DNA of 64,000 nt from Streptomyces flavotricini (GTDB taxonomy: Bacteria > Actinomycetota > Actinomycetes > Streptomycetales > Streptomycetaceae): NCBI RefSeq assembly GCF_020639365.1, contig NZ_JAINUL010000001.1:3642661-3706660 (forward strand), written 5' to 3'. A program made the translations under genes and the position numbers. Under the pieces are notes generated by a model. That model was not told the DNA's origin, did not search any database, and saw only the letters and a list, made by a program, of their open reading frames with translations. Position 1 is the first letter of the stretch, and the number at the start of each line of letters is the position of its first letter. Below are positions 1 through 7,683 of this stretch, piece by piece.

Positions 1-367
1 GGGCCGGAGGATGACTGTTCCCGGCCTTCGATGCCAGGTCCGGCCCGGCCTCCGCGACACCCGGCCACCCCGCCAAGCAGTCGGCGCGAGGACACAGACG
101 GCAGCGAGCGAGCGGACTTCCGCGTGGTCCCCCTGGGGCTAACGGCACATTCGGCCGACACCCCATCACCGGGGAGGCGCGGGCGGCCCGCGGCCGAAGC
201 CCTCATGGCGACACCCGAATGCCACCGGGGCGCCTCCCTGTCCCGCCGTTCACCCGATCCGGGGGTTTGAGCGCCCGGCCGCTACTCTCAGTAATCATGT
301 CGACTACCTTGAGTTAAGCGCGTCGCCCGGATCGGCCGGTGGGGCGCCCCGACCCAAGGACACCACC
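1..367. other. Intergenic region upstream of the GDSL hydrolase
   Basis: No convincing gene lies here. One 79-codon open frame starts at 31, but its composition (Pro/Arg/Ser-rich, no motif) is that of a chance frame in GC-rich DNA. A less GC-rich patch around 285-315 may hold the promoter of the downstream hydrolase, but I cannot pick out a clear -35/-10 pair. The left neighbour is outside the window. Confidence 0.5.
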
Positions 368-1372
368 ATGTCGTCCCGCGCCACGTACGCCCTCGTATCC
401 GCCCTCGCCCTCACGATCCTGACCGGCGCCCCGGCCGCGGCCGCCCCACCCCCGGCGCCCCTCGACTACACGGCCCTCGGCGACTCTTACAGCGCCGGCG
501 CCTTCGTACGGCCCTGGGCCGTGGATGACGGCTGCGGCCGTTCCACCCTCAGCTATCCGCAGCAGGCCGCCCGCCGTCTCAACGTCCGCCTCACCGACGT
601 CACGTGTTCCGCGGCCGAGGTCAGAGCCGGCGTCCTGGAGCAGCAGACCGAGTTCACCGGGCCACCGTCCGTCCCGCCCAAGGCCGGCTGGGCACCCCGG
701 CCGGCCCAGATCAAGGCGGTCACCGCCGCCACCGATCTCGTCACGCTCGGGATCGGCGGCAATTCCGTCGGGTTCGTCGACATCGTCACGAAGTGCATCG
801 AGCAGGGAATCGCGTCCTTCGGGACCGGCAGCCCCTGCTCCGCCCACTACACCCGCGGCTCCGGGAAGAGCCGGCTCGACGCCGGATTCACCGCTCTGGA
901 AGCGGACTTCGCGACCACCCTCAAGGACATCCGGACCCGCGCACCCCACGCCAAGGTGGCGGTCATCGGGTACCCGGCCGTCGTCGCCGACGCCAAGGGC
1001 TGCTCCTTCGGGTCCTGGCGCCAGCTCGGCACCGTCACCAAGGGGGACATGCCCTTCCTCGACGCCCTGGAGCGCCGGGTCAACACCGTGCTGCGCACCG
1101 AGGCCCAACGCGCCGGCGCCGCCTACGTGGACACGTACACCTCCAGCACCGGGCACGGGGTCTGCTCGGCCCCGGGCCAGCGGTGGATCTACGGGATCAA
1201 GGACGACCTCACCGGCTCCGGCACCCAGAGCGACCCACCATCCAACCTCTGCCGCAGGGTCCCCGCCACCGGCGAAGCCTGTACGTTCCTCCACCCCAAC
1301 CTCCCCGGCACCACCCACCAGGCAGCCCTGGTCACCCAAGCCCTCACCGAACTGGGGGCGATCAGGAGATGA
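368..1372 (+). CDS. Secreted SGNH/GDSL-family hydrolase (lipase/esterase)
   Basis: A 334-residue exported ester hydrolase. Residues 1-26 form a signal peptide ending in Ala-rich APAAAA. Block I is GDSYSAG with the catalytic Ser at residue 40. The block III motif is seen as GIGGNSVGF, with Ser where many relatives have GGND. The C-terminal LHPNLPGTTHQ supplies the catalytic His. Paired cysteines are consistent with a disulfide-stabilised extracellular enzyme like the Streptomyces SCO1725-type lipases. It is monocistronic, with the next gene on the other strand. The substrate is not predictable; a lipid or acetylated glycan ester is likely. The family call is firm. Confidence 0.9.
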   Translation: MSSRATYALVSALALTILTGAPAAAAPPPAPLDYTALGDSYSAGAFVRPWAVDDGCGRSTLSYPQQAARRLNVRLTDVTCSAAEVRAGVLEQQTEFTGPPSVPPKAGWAPRPAQIKAVTAATDLVTLGIGGNSVGFVDIVTKCIEQGIASFGTGSPCSAHYTRGSGKSRLDAGFTALEADFATTLKDIRTRAPHAKVAVIGYPAVVADAKGCSFGSWRQLGTVTKGDMPFLDALERRVNTVLRTEAQRAGAAYVDTYTSSTGHGVCSAPGQRWIYGIKDDLTGSGTQSDPPSNLCRRVPATGEACTFLHPNLPGTTHQAALVTQALTELGAIRR

Positions 1373-1481
1373 CCGCACCACGATCCGGGATCGAGACCCG
1401 CTCGGCCGGGGACCCGTGCCGCCCCCGGCGAGGACGAACGGATCCGCCCATCGGGAGGGAGGGCCGGTATGAGGCCGGCCG

Positions 1482-2306
1482 CTACATCGCCGCCGAGCGG
1501 ATGAATGCCGTGAGGTCGTCGGCGTAGCGGTCCGGGTGGGTGAGGTGGGGGACGTGGCCGTCCCCCACCAGCGTGCGCATCCGGGCCCGGCCGCCGAGGG
1601 CGGTCGCGAGCTTGCCGACGATCACCGGGAACCACGGCGGGCTCTCGCTGCCGAAGGTCAGCAGCGCGGGGCCGGGGAAGCCGTCGAGGCGGGCCAGGTC
1701 CAGGCGGGCCCAGTCCGGGTCGCCGTGTTCGTCGGCGAACGTGGGGGCGTTGGCGGTGATCGTCCGGCGGAACCTCTCGGGCATGTACTCCCAGCCGCCC
1801 GGGCCCACGGCGACGTCGTCCACGAACCGCTGCGCACCCGCCCGGTCCTCGCCCGCGCGCAGGGCCGCGAGGACTCCGTCGAGGGCGGCCTCCATGGCCC
1901 GGAGCACGGGACGGAGCTGGCGGTCCTCGTCTCCGACGATGCCCATGAGCGGCGGCTCGTGCGCGCTCAGGCTGCGCAGCAGCTCGGGGCGGCGGGTGGC
2001 GAGGCCGAGGGCGGTGGAGGCGCCGAAGGAGTTCGCGGCCACGTGGGCCGGGGCGCCGAGGATCTCGATGAGCGACGCGAGGTCGTCCTCGTCCTGGCGC
2101 CGGCTGCCCTGACCCGGTGGGCGCTCGCTGCGGCTGTGGCCCCGGCGGTCGTAGACCAGGACGCGGAACGACTGCGCGAGGCGGGGGACGACGCGCCGCC
2201 AGGTCTCGTGGTCGACCCACGAGCCGTGGACGAGGACCAGGGGTTCGCCCTCGCCCACGACCTCACAGTAGAGGTCCACGCCGTTCACGCGAGCCCGTCC
2301 CGTCAT
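1482..2306 (-). CDS. Alpha/beta-fold hydrolase
   Basis: A 274-residue cytoplasmic alpha/beta hydrolase. The oxyanion-hole motif is VLVHGSW (about 26-30), the strand-turn is YDRRGHSRSE (52-61), the nucleophile elbow is AANSFGAST with Ser near 93, and the catalytic His is in GDGHVPHLTHPD near the C-terminus. The elbow is N-S-F-G rather than the canonical G-x-S-x-G, a variant seen in several members. I chose the ATG at 2306 because GAGGAG sits 7 bases upstream; an in-frame ATG at 2321 lacks this. It ends tail-to-tail with the GDSL hydrolase. Substrate unknown. Confidence 0.85.
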   Translation of the reverse strand: MTGRARVNGVDLYCEVVGEGEPLVLVHGSWVDHETWRRVVPRLAQSFRVLVYDRRGHSRSERPPGQGSRRQDEDDLASLIEILGAPAHVAANSFGASTALGLATRRPELLRSLSAHEPPLMGIVGDEDRQLRPVLRAMEAALDGVLAALRAGEDRAGAQRFVDDVAVGPGGWEYMPERFRRTITANAPTFADEHGDPDWARLDLARLDGFPGPALLTFGSESPPWFPVIVGKLATALGGRARMRTLVGDGHVPHLTHPDRYADDLTAFIRSAAM

Positions 2307-2376
2307 GCCGAGTCTCCTCACAGGGGGGTGAGTGATCGCGCAGAGACATACCGCGGGGTGCGGGACGGCACACCTG

Positions 2377-2802
2377 TCAGGTGAGGCGGCGGTCCTCGGC
2401 GGTGATCGGGATGTCGTTGATGCTGGCCTCGCGGCGGCGCATCAGCCCGTTGCCGTCGAACTCCCACTGCTCGTTGCCGTGGCTGCGCCACCACTGGCCG
2501 GAGGCGTCGTGCCACTCGTACTCGAAGCGGACGGAGATGCGGTTGCCGGTGTACGCCCACAGCTCCTTGCGGAGCCGGTAGTCGAGCTCGCGCTCCCACT
2601 TATCGGTGAGGAACTCCCGGATCTCGTCGCGGCCGCTGAGGAAGCGGTCGCGGTTACGCCAGAACGAGTTCTCGGTGTAGGCGAGGGCCACGCGCTCGGG
2701 GTCGCGGCTGTTCCAGGCGTCCTCGGCGGCCTGGACCTTGGCGCGGGCGGATTCCTCGGTGAAGGGAGGCAGGGGCGGGCGTACGACGGGGGTGTCGGTC
2801 AT
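2377..2802 (-). CDS. DUF1348 / NTF2-like (SnoaL-fold) protein
   Basis: About 141 residues matching the DUF1348 family, an NTF2-like cone fold: FTEESARAKVQAAEDAWNSRDPERVALAYTENS at the start, then WRNRDRF, the RFEYEWHD strand and the WEFDGNGLMRRREASIND ending. It covers the full family length. Start at 2802 is preferred over GTG 2811 because GAGGTG is spaced well for it. It is divergent from a TetR regulator with two palindromic operators between them, so it is probably that regulator's target. The reaction is unknown; the family is often linked to stress or detoxification, which is inference here. Confidence 0.85.
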   Translation of the reverse strand: MTDTPVVRPPLPPFTEESARAKVQAAEDAWNSRDPERVALAYTENSFWRNRDRFLSGRDEIREFLTDKWERELDYRLRKELWAYTGNRISVRFEYEWHDASGQWWRSHGNEQWEFDGNGLMRRREASINDIPITAEDRRLT

Positions 2803-2840
2803 GGCGGTCACCTCGGCGGGGAGAAAGCGGTAAAGGGTCT

Positions 2841-2880
2841 GAGAACGTTCGTTCTCAGACCCTAGAGAACGAGCGTTCTC
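2841..2880. promoter_or_regulatory. Two tandem TetR-type operators
   Basis: Two 16-bp palindromes with 7-base arms, GAGAACGTTCGTTCTC (2841-2856) and GAGAACGAGCGTTCTC (2865-2880), start 24 bp apart in the divergent promoter region of the DUF1348 and TetR genes. The arms are identical and only the two central bases differ. The second site overlaps the expected -35 of the TetR gene, so autorepression and repression of the divergent gene are both likely. Confidence 0.8.
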
Positions 2881-2899
2881 AACGCAAGCGATCCTGGGC

Positions 2900-2911
2900 T
2901 ACGCTGCCTTC
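2900..2911 (+). promoter_or_regulatory. Putative -10 box and leaderless start of the TetR gene
   Basis: TACGCT at 2900-2905 fits a TANNNT -10 box and lies 6 bases before the ATG at 2912. No Shine-Dalgarno sequence is present. Transcription would start at or next to the ATG, giving a leaderless mRNA, as is common in Streptomyces. Confidence 0.5.
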
Positions 2912-3463
2912 ATGGACGATGACGAGGCCCGGACCCGGCTGCTGGACGCGGCGGAGGCGCTGTTCTACGCCGAGGGCATCCAGGCCGTCGGCATGGACCG
3001 CATCCGCACCGAGTCGGGCGTGCCGCTCAAGCGGCTCTACAAGGTGTTCCCGGCCAAGGAAGCCCTGGTCACGGCCTACCTCGTACGCCGCGACCTGCGG
3101 TGGACGGCCGACCTGCGGGGCGCGGTGGCGGAGGCCGCCGATCCGGTCGGGGCGGTCTTCGAGTGGCTGGCCGCGTGGTTCTCGGAGCCGGACTTCCGGG
3201 GCTGCGCGTTCCTGAACGCGTACGGGGAGCTGGGCACCGGCCCCGCCGCCGTGCTGGACGTCGTGCGCCGCCACAAGGCGGAGCTGCGGGAGCTGCTGGC
3301 GGAGGCCGCCGGGCCGGGACACGAGGGGCTGGCGGACCAGCTGCTGATCCTGGTCGAGGGTGCCACGGTGGTGGCGGCCCTGGACCCCGGCCCGGATCCG
3401 GCCCGCCGGGCCGGCAAGGCGGCGGCCGCACTCCTCGCCCGGGCGGGCGCAGGCACGCGCTAG
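2912..3463 (+). CDS. TetR/AcrR-family transcriptional regulator
   Basis: A 183-residue repressor. The N-terminal TetR helix-turn-helix covers about 5-52 (LLDAAEALFYAEGIQAVGMDRIRTESGV then LKRLYKVFPAKEALV). The C-terminal ligand domain has the WF-EPDFRGCAFLNAYGE stretch seen in TetR regulators of small-molecule detoxification genes. It is divergent from the DUF1348 gene, with two matching palindromes in between. The ligand is unknown. A single Cys in the ligand domain could be a redox or electrophile sensor, but that is speculation. Confidence 0.9.
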   Translation: MDDDEARTRLLDAAEALFYAEGIQAVGMDRIRTESGVPLKRLYKVFPAKEALVTAYLVRRDLRWTADLRGAVAEAADPVGAVFEWLAAWFSEPDFRGCAFLNAYGELGTGPAAVLDVVRRHKAELRELLAEAAGPGHEGLADQLLILVEGATVVAALDPGPDPARRAGKAAAALLARAGAGTR

Positions 3464-3574
3464 ACGGAACGCGCTCAACTCACCCCGCGCCGGGCCCCGG
3501 ACGCGCCGGGTGCCGGGCCGCCCGCAGCCCGGCGGGGCCCTTCGGGGTCCGACCCGCGATCCTCGATACGGGGA

Positions 3575-4231
3575 CTAGCTGCCGCCGGCGGGGGCGCTGC
3601 GGGGGAAGGTGATCTCGACGCGGCGGTTCTTCTTGCGGCCTTCCTCGGTGCCGTTGTCGGCGATGGGGTAGTCCTCGCTGTAGCCGCGTACGTCGTAGAT
3701 GACGCCGGAGCTGGTGACGGTCTTGGCGAGCTCGGCCTGAACGGCGTCGGCGCGCTGCTTGGACAGCTCCTTGCCGTGCTCGTAGCTGCCCTGGTCGTCG
3801 GTGAACCCGAAGACCCGGACGCGGGTCGCCTTCTGCGTGTTGATCTCGTTGGCGATGGCCTGTATCCGGGCGGCTGCCTGGGCGTTGAAGACGGCGCTGT
3901 TCTCGGGGAAGAGCACCTCGGACTGCAGGGCCATCATGACGGTCTGATTGGTCTCCTGCCGCCGCTGCTCACCCCCGAGATCTTCGACGACCTCGGCGAT
4001 GTCCAGAACCTTGATCGGAGCCAGGGTTCCACCCTGAGGGATCTTCAGACCGGGCGAGCTCGAGTCGATGGGCACGGGCGCGGAGGCCGACGGCTCGGTG
4101 CCGGGGGGCACGGAGGGCTTGACCCCGTCGGCGTGGGCGCTCGCCGCGCCGATGAAGTGGGCCCCGGCGATGACGAGGCCGACGACGGCTGTGGATGCGG
4201 AGACGCGGTGGCGTTTATTCATGGGGGTCAC
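3575..4231 (-). CDS. OmpA-domain secreted protein of the Tad locus
   Basis: A 218-residue exported protein. A signal peptide ends near AASAHADG (about 35), followed by a Pro/Ser linker. A C-terminal OmpA peptidoglycan-binding domain covers about 110-213: SEVLFPENSAVFNAQAAARIQAIANEIN, VRVFGFTDDQGSYEHGKELSKQRADAV and GRKKNRRVEI with the conserved Asp and Arg. Its GTG start at 4231 overlaps the stop of the upstream lipoprotein gene by 4 bases (GTGA); an ATG at 4222 is the alternative. As the last gene of the Tad locus it may anchor the pilus machine to the wall; OmpA domains occur in other Tad loci. The domain is certain and the role is inferred. Confidence 0.85.
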   Translation of the reverse strand: MTPMNKRHRVSASTAVVGLVIAGAHFIGAASAHADGVKPSVPPGTEPSASAPVPIDSSSPGLKIPQGGTLAPIKVLDIAEVVEDLGGEQRRQETNQTVMMALQSEVLFPENSAVFNAQAAARIQAIANEINTQKATRVRVFGFTDDQGSYEHGKELSKQRADAVQAELAKTVTSSGVIYDVRGYSEDYPIADNGTEEGRKKNRRVEITFPRSAPAGGS

Positions 4232-4812
4232 CCGGAGATTTTGATGGTGGCCGTTGCGAAGGTGGGGAGGTTGAACTCAACCTCTGCAGTGTTCGTCGGG
4301 GGCGCGGGAAACTGGACGAAGAACGGCATCGACTTGCCCGCTCCGATCGAGTTCACGCCTGTGGTGCACAGACACCTTCCTTCGGTGTCGCGCAGCACGT
4401 AATAGCGCTTCTTGCCTGCCTTGTCGACCAGCGTGGCCCCCGCAACCGACTCTCCGCTGCCCGTAAGCTCGTTGCCGCGCCATGCCGTGGTGTGGCTGAA
4501 GTCCTTGTCGCCGTTGTTCTTGAACTGGCCGCTCACCGTGAGGAAGCCGCCTGCATCGCGCTTGGCCTCATTGACTTCGAGGACAACCCCGTCCTCCCCG
4601 ACTGCCGTCGCGATCACCGCGGGTGGGGCTGAACTCTGGTTCCCGGCTGACGGTTCCTGCGAGGCGCCTCCTGCCGGTTTCGGGGCGGAGGAGCTTTGCG
4701 CACCTGACGGCTTGTCGTCACTGCCGCCGCATCCGGCCAACGTGAGGGCCAAGACCGCCGCAACCGCAACGGCCGCTCCCCCGCGCACCTGCGCCTTGTG
4801 CCGCATGCTCAT
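4228..4812 (-). CDS. Putative lipoprotein in the Tad locus
   Basis: A 194-residue lipoprotein. The signal sequence ends in the lipobox LTLAGC (Cys about 28), then comes a Ser/Pro/Ala linker and a beta-rich domain of about 130 residues. The VSGQFKNNGDKDF pattern resembles Ig-like DUF4352-type folds, but I do not recognise it firmly. The start at 4812 has AAGGAA upstream; 4806 is also possible. It overlaps the OmpA-domain gene by 4 bases and lies 30 bases after the TadE/G-like gene, so it is co-transcribed with the pilus genes. Confidence 0.8.
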   Translation of the reverse strand: MSMRHKAQVRGGAAVAVAAVLALTLAGCGGSDDKPSGAQSSSAPKPAGGASQEPSAGNQSSAPPAVIATAVGEDGVVLEVNEAKRDAGGFLTVSGQFKNNGDKDFSHTTAWRGNELTGSGESVAGATLVDKAGKKRYYVLRDTEGRCLCTTGVNSIGAGKSMPFFVQFPAPPTNTAEVEFNLPTFATATIKISG

Positions 4813-4842
4813 CTACGCCGTTTCCTTGTCTCTCGTTCGCTG

Positions 4843-5484
4843 TCAGTCGACCAGTCGCACGCTGAAGAGCGTTCTCGTCAGCCGGGACAACGGGCCTGGT
4901 TTCGCCGGATCCAACGTGAGGGTCTTCCCACTGCACACGAAGGTGACACTCCCCGCCCCAGGCGAGGGAGATGGGCTCGGTGTCGGTGCCGGTGTGGTCG
5001 TGGGTGTGGGAGCCGGGGTGGGGGCCGACCGCAGAGTGCACCGCGGTTCGATCAGGGCCGTGGCCGTGGCTTTGCCCTTCATGCCGCCGACACCCGGCAC
5101 GACCGAGTTTCCGACTGTGCCGTTGGTCGTGACCTTGACCGTGAACTTGGGCATGGCCGGTTCACACTCCGCCGCGGCATCGTTCAAGGTGGCGAAGTCG
5201 ACGGCCTTCCCGCATGCGCCCTTCCCATTGAGGAGATCGCCGTTGACGATCTTCTCCCAGTCAGCGGGCGTGAGGCTGAGCAGGTCGAGGCCCAGAAATA
5301 CGTTGTCCCTCGCTTCGCGCGCGGCGGCGAGCGCCGCGGCATCCGCCGCGCCCTGGGCATTGCTGCGTGTCGCACCGGCCATGCCGACCGCGAAGAACGC
5401 CAGCGCGGCGAAGAGCAGGCCGGCGACCACCACGATGTAGATGGGGAAGGCCTGCCCTCGATCACCAAGTCGAGGTCGAGTCAC
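4843..5484 (-). CDS. TadE/TadG-like pseudopilin with extracellular domain
   Basis: About 213 residues. The N-terminus GDRGQAFPIYIVVVAGLLFAALAFFAVGMAG is a type IVb pilin-like signal and membrane helix. NAQGAADAAALAAAREARD follows, typical of TadE/TadG proteins, and the C-terminus carries a Pro/Thr-rich (TPAP/SPSP) segment. The GTG at 5484 was chosen because it forms a GTGA overlap with the pilin stop; a longer frame upstream has no start signal. It is probably a minor pilin or assembly factor, with the Pro/Thr segment crossing the wall. It lacks the VWA domain of full TadG proteins. Confidence 0.8.
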   Translation of the reverse strand: MTRPRLGDRGQAFPIYIVVVAGLLFAALAFFAVGMAGATRSNAQGAADAAALAAAREARDNVFLGLDLLSLTPADWEKIVNGDLLNGKGACGKAVDFATLNDAAAECEPAMPKFTVKVTTNGTVGNSVVPGVGGMKGKATATALIEPRCTLRSAPTPAPTPTTTPAPTPSPSPSPGAGSVTFVCSGKTLTLDPAKPGPLSRLTRTLFSVRLVD

Positions 5485-5681
5485 TTGCCCGCTGTGATGG
5501 CGGTGATCTGATCCTTGATCTTGTTGGTGATGCTCTGGCCGATGCCCGTGCCGACGATCGCGCCGATGATGACCACTACCACCAGGATGATGCCCAGGTA
5601 TTCGAAGGCCGTCTGGCCCCGGTCCCGTTCGGCCTTCGTTCCGTACCGCTGCCGCATCCTCGCCAGGGTGTTCTGCAACAT
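5481..5681 (-). CDS. flp: Flp-family type IVb pilin
   Basis: A 66-residue prepilin, the likely major subunit of the Tad pilus. A basic leader of about 22 residues ends in Gly, followed by QTAFEYLGIILVVVVIIGAI. Glu lies at +5 and Tyr at +6 of the mature protein, as in the Flp signature G-XXXX-E-Y. The remaining hydrophobic helix and short C-terminal tail match the family size. The ATG at 5681 has GGAGG upstream. No prepilin peptidase (TadV/CpaA) gene is in this window, so processing must come from a gene elsewhere. Confidence 0.92.
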   Translation of the reverse strand: MLQNTLARMRQRYGTKAERDRGQTAFEYLGIILVVVVIIGAIVGTGIGQSITNKIKDQITAITAGK

Positions 5682-5791
5682 GGGGGTTTCCTCCCGGGCC
5701 GGTGACGCTGTTGGTTTGCGGACCGTACGGGGAGTCACCAGTGATAACCAAGGGTCCCGGGGCCCAATTACGGACCCACTGCGCACTCCGT

Positions 5792-6478
5792 CTACCCATG
5801 TCCGCTCACCCCTGGACGGGCGGTTCCCAGCCAGCGCGCTATCGCCTCGCTGCGGCTCGTGCTCTGGAGCTTCGCGAAGATCCGGTTGATGTGGTTCTTC
5901 ACCGTCTTCTCGCTGATGAAGCAGGTGGTCGCGATCTGCTGGTTGCTCATCCCGGACGCGATCAGATCCATGATCTCCACCTCCCTCGAACTCAAGCCGA
6001 AGAGAACCGAGTTGTGCAGTCGCTCTGGAGAGCGTGCCACACTTCGTTGCGGTTGCGAAGAGGTCCGGAGTTCTGCGAGGAGTGCGCTCGCCGCCGTCAC
6101 CGTGAAGTGGGGGCGGCCCTCGCGGACGTCACGGACCGCGCGGACCAGGTCCTCGGGTGTGAATTCGCCGTGCACCAGATAGCCGCCCGCGCCCAGCAGG
6201 AGCGCTTCTCGGACCACCTCCGACTCCCGGCTGTACGTCAGCATCAGTACGGGCGCCAGCTGTACGAGGTGCGGCAGAGCCGAGATGCCGTCGACGCCCG
6301 GCATACGCACGTCCAGCAGGATCACGTCCGGGGCGTGCCGGCGGGTCAGGCGGAGGGCTTCGCGGCCGTCCGCCGCCTGGGCCGCGACCTCCATGTCCTG
6401 CACCGTCGCCAGCAGTGCGGCGAGGCCGGCCCGCACCACCGGGTTGTCGTCTGCGATCAGGACGCGGAGCGGCTTCAC
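5792..6478 (-). CDS. LuxR/NarL-type response regulator of the Tad locus
   Basis: A 228-residue response regulator. The receiver domain (1-120) has acidic residues D10/D11, phospho-acceptor D56 in LLDVRMPG and Thr81. The conserved Lys of the GYLLK motif is His103 here (GYLVHGEF). The C-terminal LuxR helix-turn-helix (about 158-220) has LSSREVEIMDLIASGMSNQQIA and ISEKTVKNHINRIFAKL. The GTG at 6478 overlaps the kinase stop by 4 bases. The likely target is the pilin promoter about 110 bases downstream and/or the whole cluster; this is inferred from position. Confidence 0.9.
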   Translation of the reverse strand: MKPLRVLIADDNPVVRAGLAALLATVQDMEVAAQAADGREALRLTRRHAPDVILLDVRMPGVDGISALPHLVQLAPVLMLTYSRESEVVREALLLGAGGYLVHGEFTPEDLVRAVRDVREGRPHFTVTAASALLAELRTSSQPQRSVARSPERLHNSVLFGLSSREVEIMDLIASGMSNQQIATTCFISEKTVKNHINRIFAKLQSTSRSEAIARWLGTARPGVSGHG

Positions 6479-7683
6479 GGGCTCCCCTCCGGGGTCAGTG
6501 CCGCGAGCGGGAGGTCCAGACGGACCACCGTCCCGGGGCCGGACCGCCTCGGTCCGATGTGCAGGCGGGCGCCGATCGCCGCCGCTCGTTCCGTCATGCC
6601 GAGGAGGCCGAAGCGGTCCCCGCGGTGGCGGGCGTCCGGCGGGAGGCCGCAGCCGTCGTCCTCGACGGTCAGGGTGAGGTCGTCGGCGCCCACCTCCGCC
6701 TCGACCAGCACGTGCGAGGCCCCCGCGTGGCGGCGGGCGTTCTCCAGGGCCTCCGAGGTGATGGACAGGACGTGGTGCGCGACCGCGGCGGGGAACACCG
6801 GGAGGACTCCCCGCGTGCGGAACTCCGCGTCCGCGCCGACCAGCCGGCGGAGTTCGGACGACAGCGAGACCCCCGGCGCCCGCGTCCCCCCTCGCAGGTC
6901 GGTCAGGAGTGCCCGGGACTCCGCCGCCGCCGCGCGGGCCGCGCCGGAGAGGAAGGAGGCCTGGCGGCGCAGGGCCGCCGGGTCCGTGGTGCGGGCGAGG
7001 GCGTCCGCAGCCAGGGCCAGGCCGTGCAGGGTCTTCGCCACCGAGTCGTGCATCTCGCGCGCCAGGTGGTCCCGTTCGGCGCGCACCGCCTCGGCCGCCG
7101 CCAGCCGGGCCCGCGTCTCCGTCAGGGCCTGGCTGGCCGCGCCGAAGCGGAAGAGCAGGTCCCGGAGCGAGGCCCCGGCCGCGCCCGCCAGCAGGCACAG
7201 CGCCGGCAGGGTCAGCCCGCCCGCCAAGGCGGCCACGGCCACCGCCGCCAGGGCCGCGTAGACCGCCGAGCCGCGCCACCCGTAGACCAGCCCGGCCAGC
7301 AGCGGTGTGCAGAGCACGGCGAAGCCGAGGGGCGACTCGGGCCGCGCCGTGACCAGCAGCAGCCCGCAGCACGCCAGGTCCGGGGCCAGCAGCCACCGGT
7401 GGCGCAGCAGCAGCGGCCCGAAACGCTCCCAGTCGCGGAAGAGGACGTACGAGAGCATGAAGGTGAGCAGGATCGCGCCGCCCACGAGGTACGTCGGCCC
7501 GCCGGCGGCCGTGCGCCCCAGGGCCAGCGGCGCGCCCAGGCCGATCATCACCATCCGGAAGGCGAAGACCCGGCGGGAGAGCGCCCGCAGGGCGTTGGTC
7601 CCGAGCGCCGGGGAGGGCTCCCCCGCCGTCTTCCCGCGTACGGAGCGCCGCGCGAGGGGGATGTGGAGGACCGCCATGTTCAC
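6475..7683 (-). CDS. Membrane sensor histidine kinase (HisKA_3 type)
   Basis: About 402 residues. Several hydrophobic helices lie at about 42-175 with little external loop, so the sensor may be within the membrane. The HisKA_3 dimerisation motif is RDHLAREMHDSVAKTLHGLAL with phospho-His212. The HATPase domain has ENARRHAGASHV (N box), VEDDGCGL and DRFGLLGMTERA (G boxes). The GTG at 7683 overlaps the tadC stop by 4 bases, and the gene overlaps the response regulator by 4 bases. The pair is embedded in the Tad operon, which suggests control of pilus expression. The signal is unknown. Confidence 0.9.
   Translation of the reverse strand: MNMAVLHIPLARRSVRGKTAGEPSPALGTNALRALSRRVFAFRMVMIGLGAPLALGRTAAGGPTYLVGGAILLTFMLSYVLFRDWERFGPLLLRHRWLLAPDLACCGLLLVTARPESPLGFAVLCTPLLAGLVYGWRGSAVYAALAAVAVAALAGGLTLPALCLLAGAAGASLRDLLFRFGAASQALTETRARLAAAEAVRAERDHLAREMHDSVAKTLHGLALAADALARTTDPAALRRQASFLSGAARAAAAESRALLTDLRGGTRAPGVSLSSELRRLVGADAEFRTRGVLPVFPAAVAHHVLSITSEALENARRHAGASHVLVEAEVGADDLTLTVEDDGCGLPPDARHRGDRFGLLGMTERAAAIGARLHIGPRRSGPGTVVRLDLPLAALTPEGSP

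Noticed and set aside
31..270. 79-codon open frame at the left edge
   Set aside because: No ribosome site, low-complexity composition and no domain; chance frame in GC-rich DNA.
314..1381. Long open frame antisense to the GDSL hydrolase
   Set aside because: Gly/Ala/Arg-rich shadow translation with no motif; the opposite strand has a signal peptide and catalytic blocks.
5702..7261. Rightward frame over the two-component genes
   Set aside because: Antisense shadow; the leftward frames carry complete receiver, HTH and kinase motifs.
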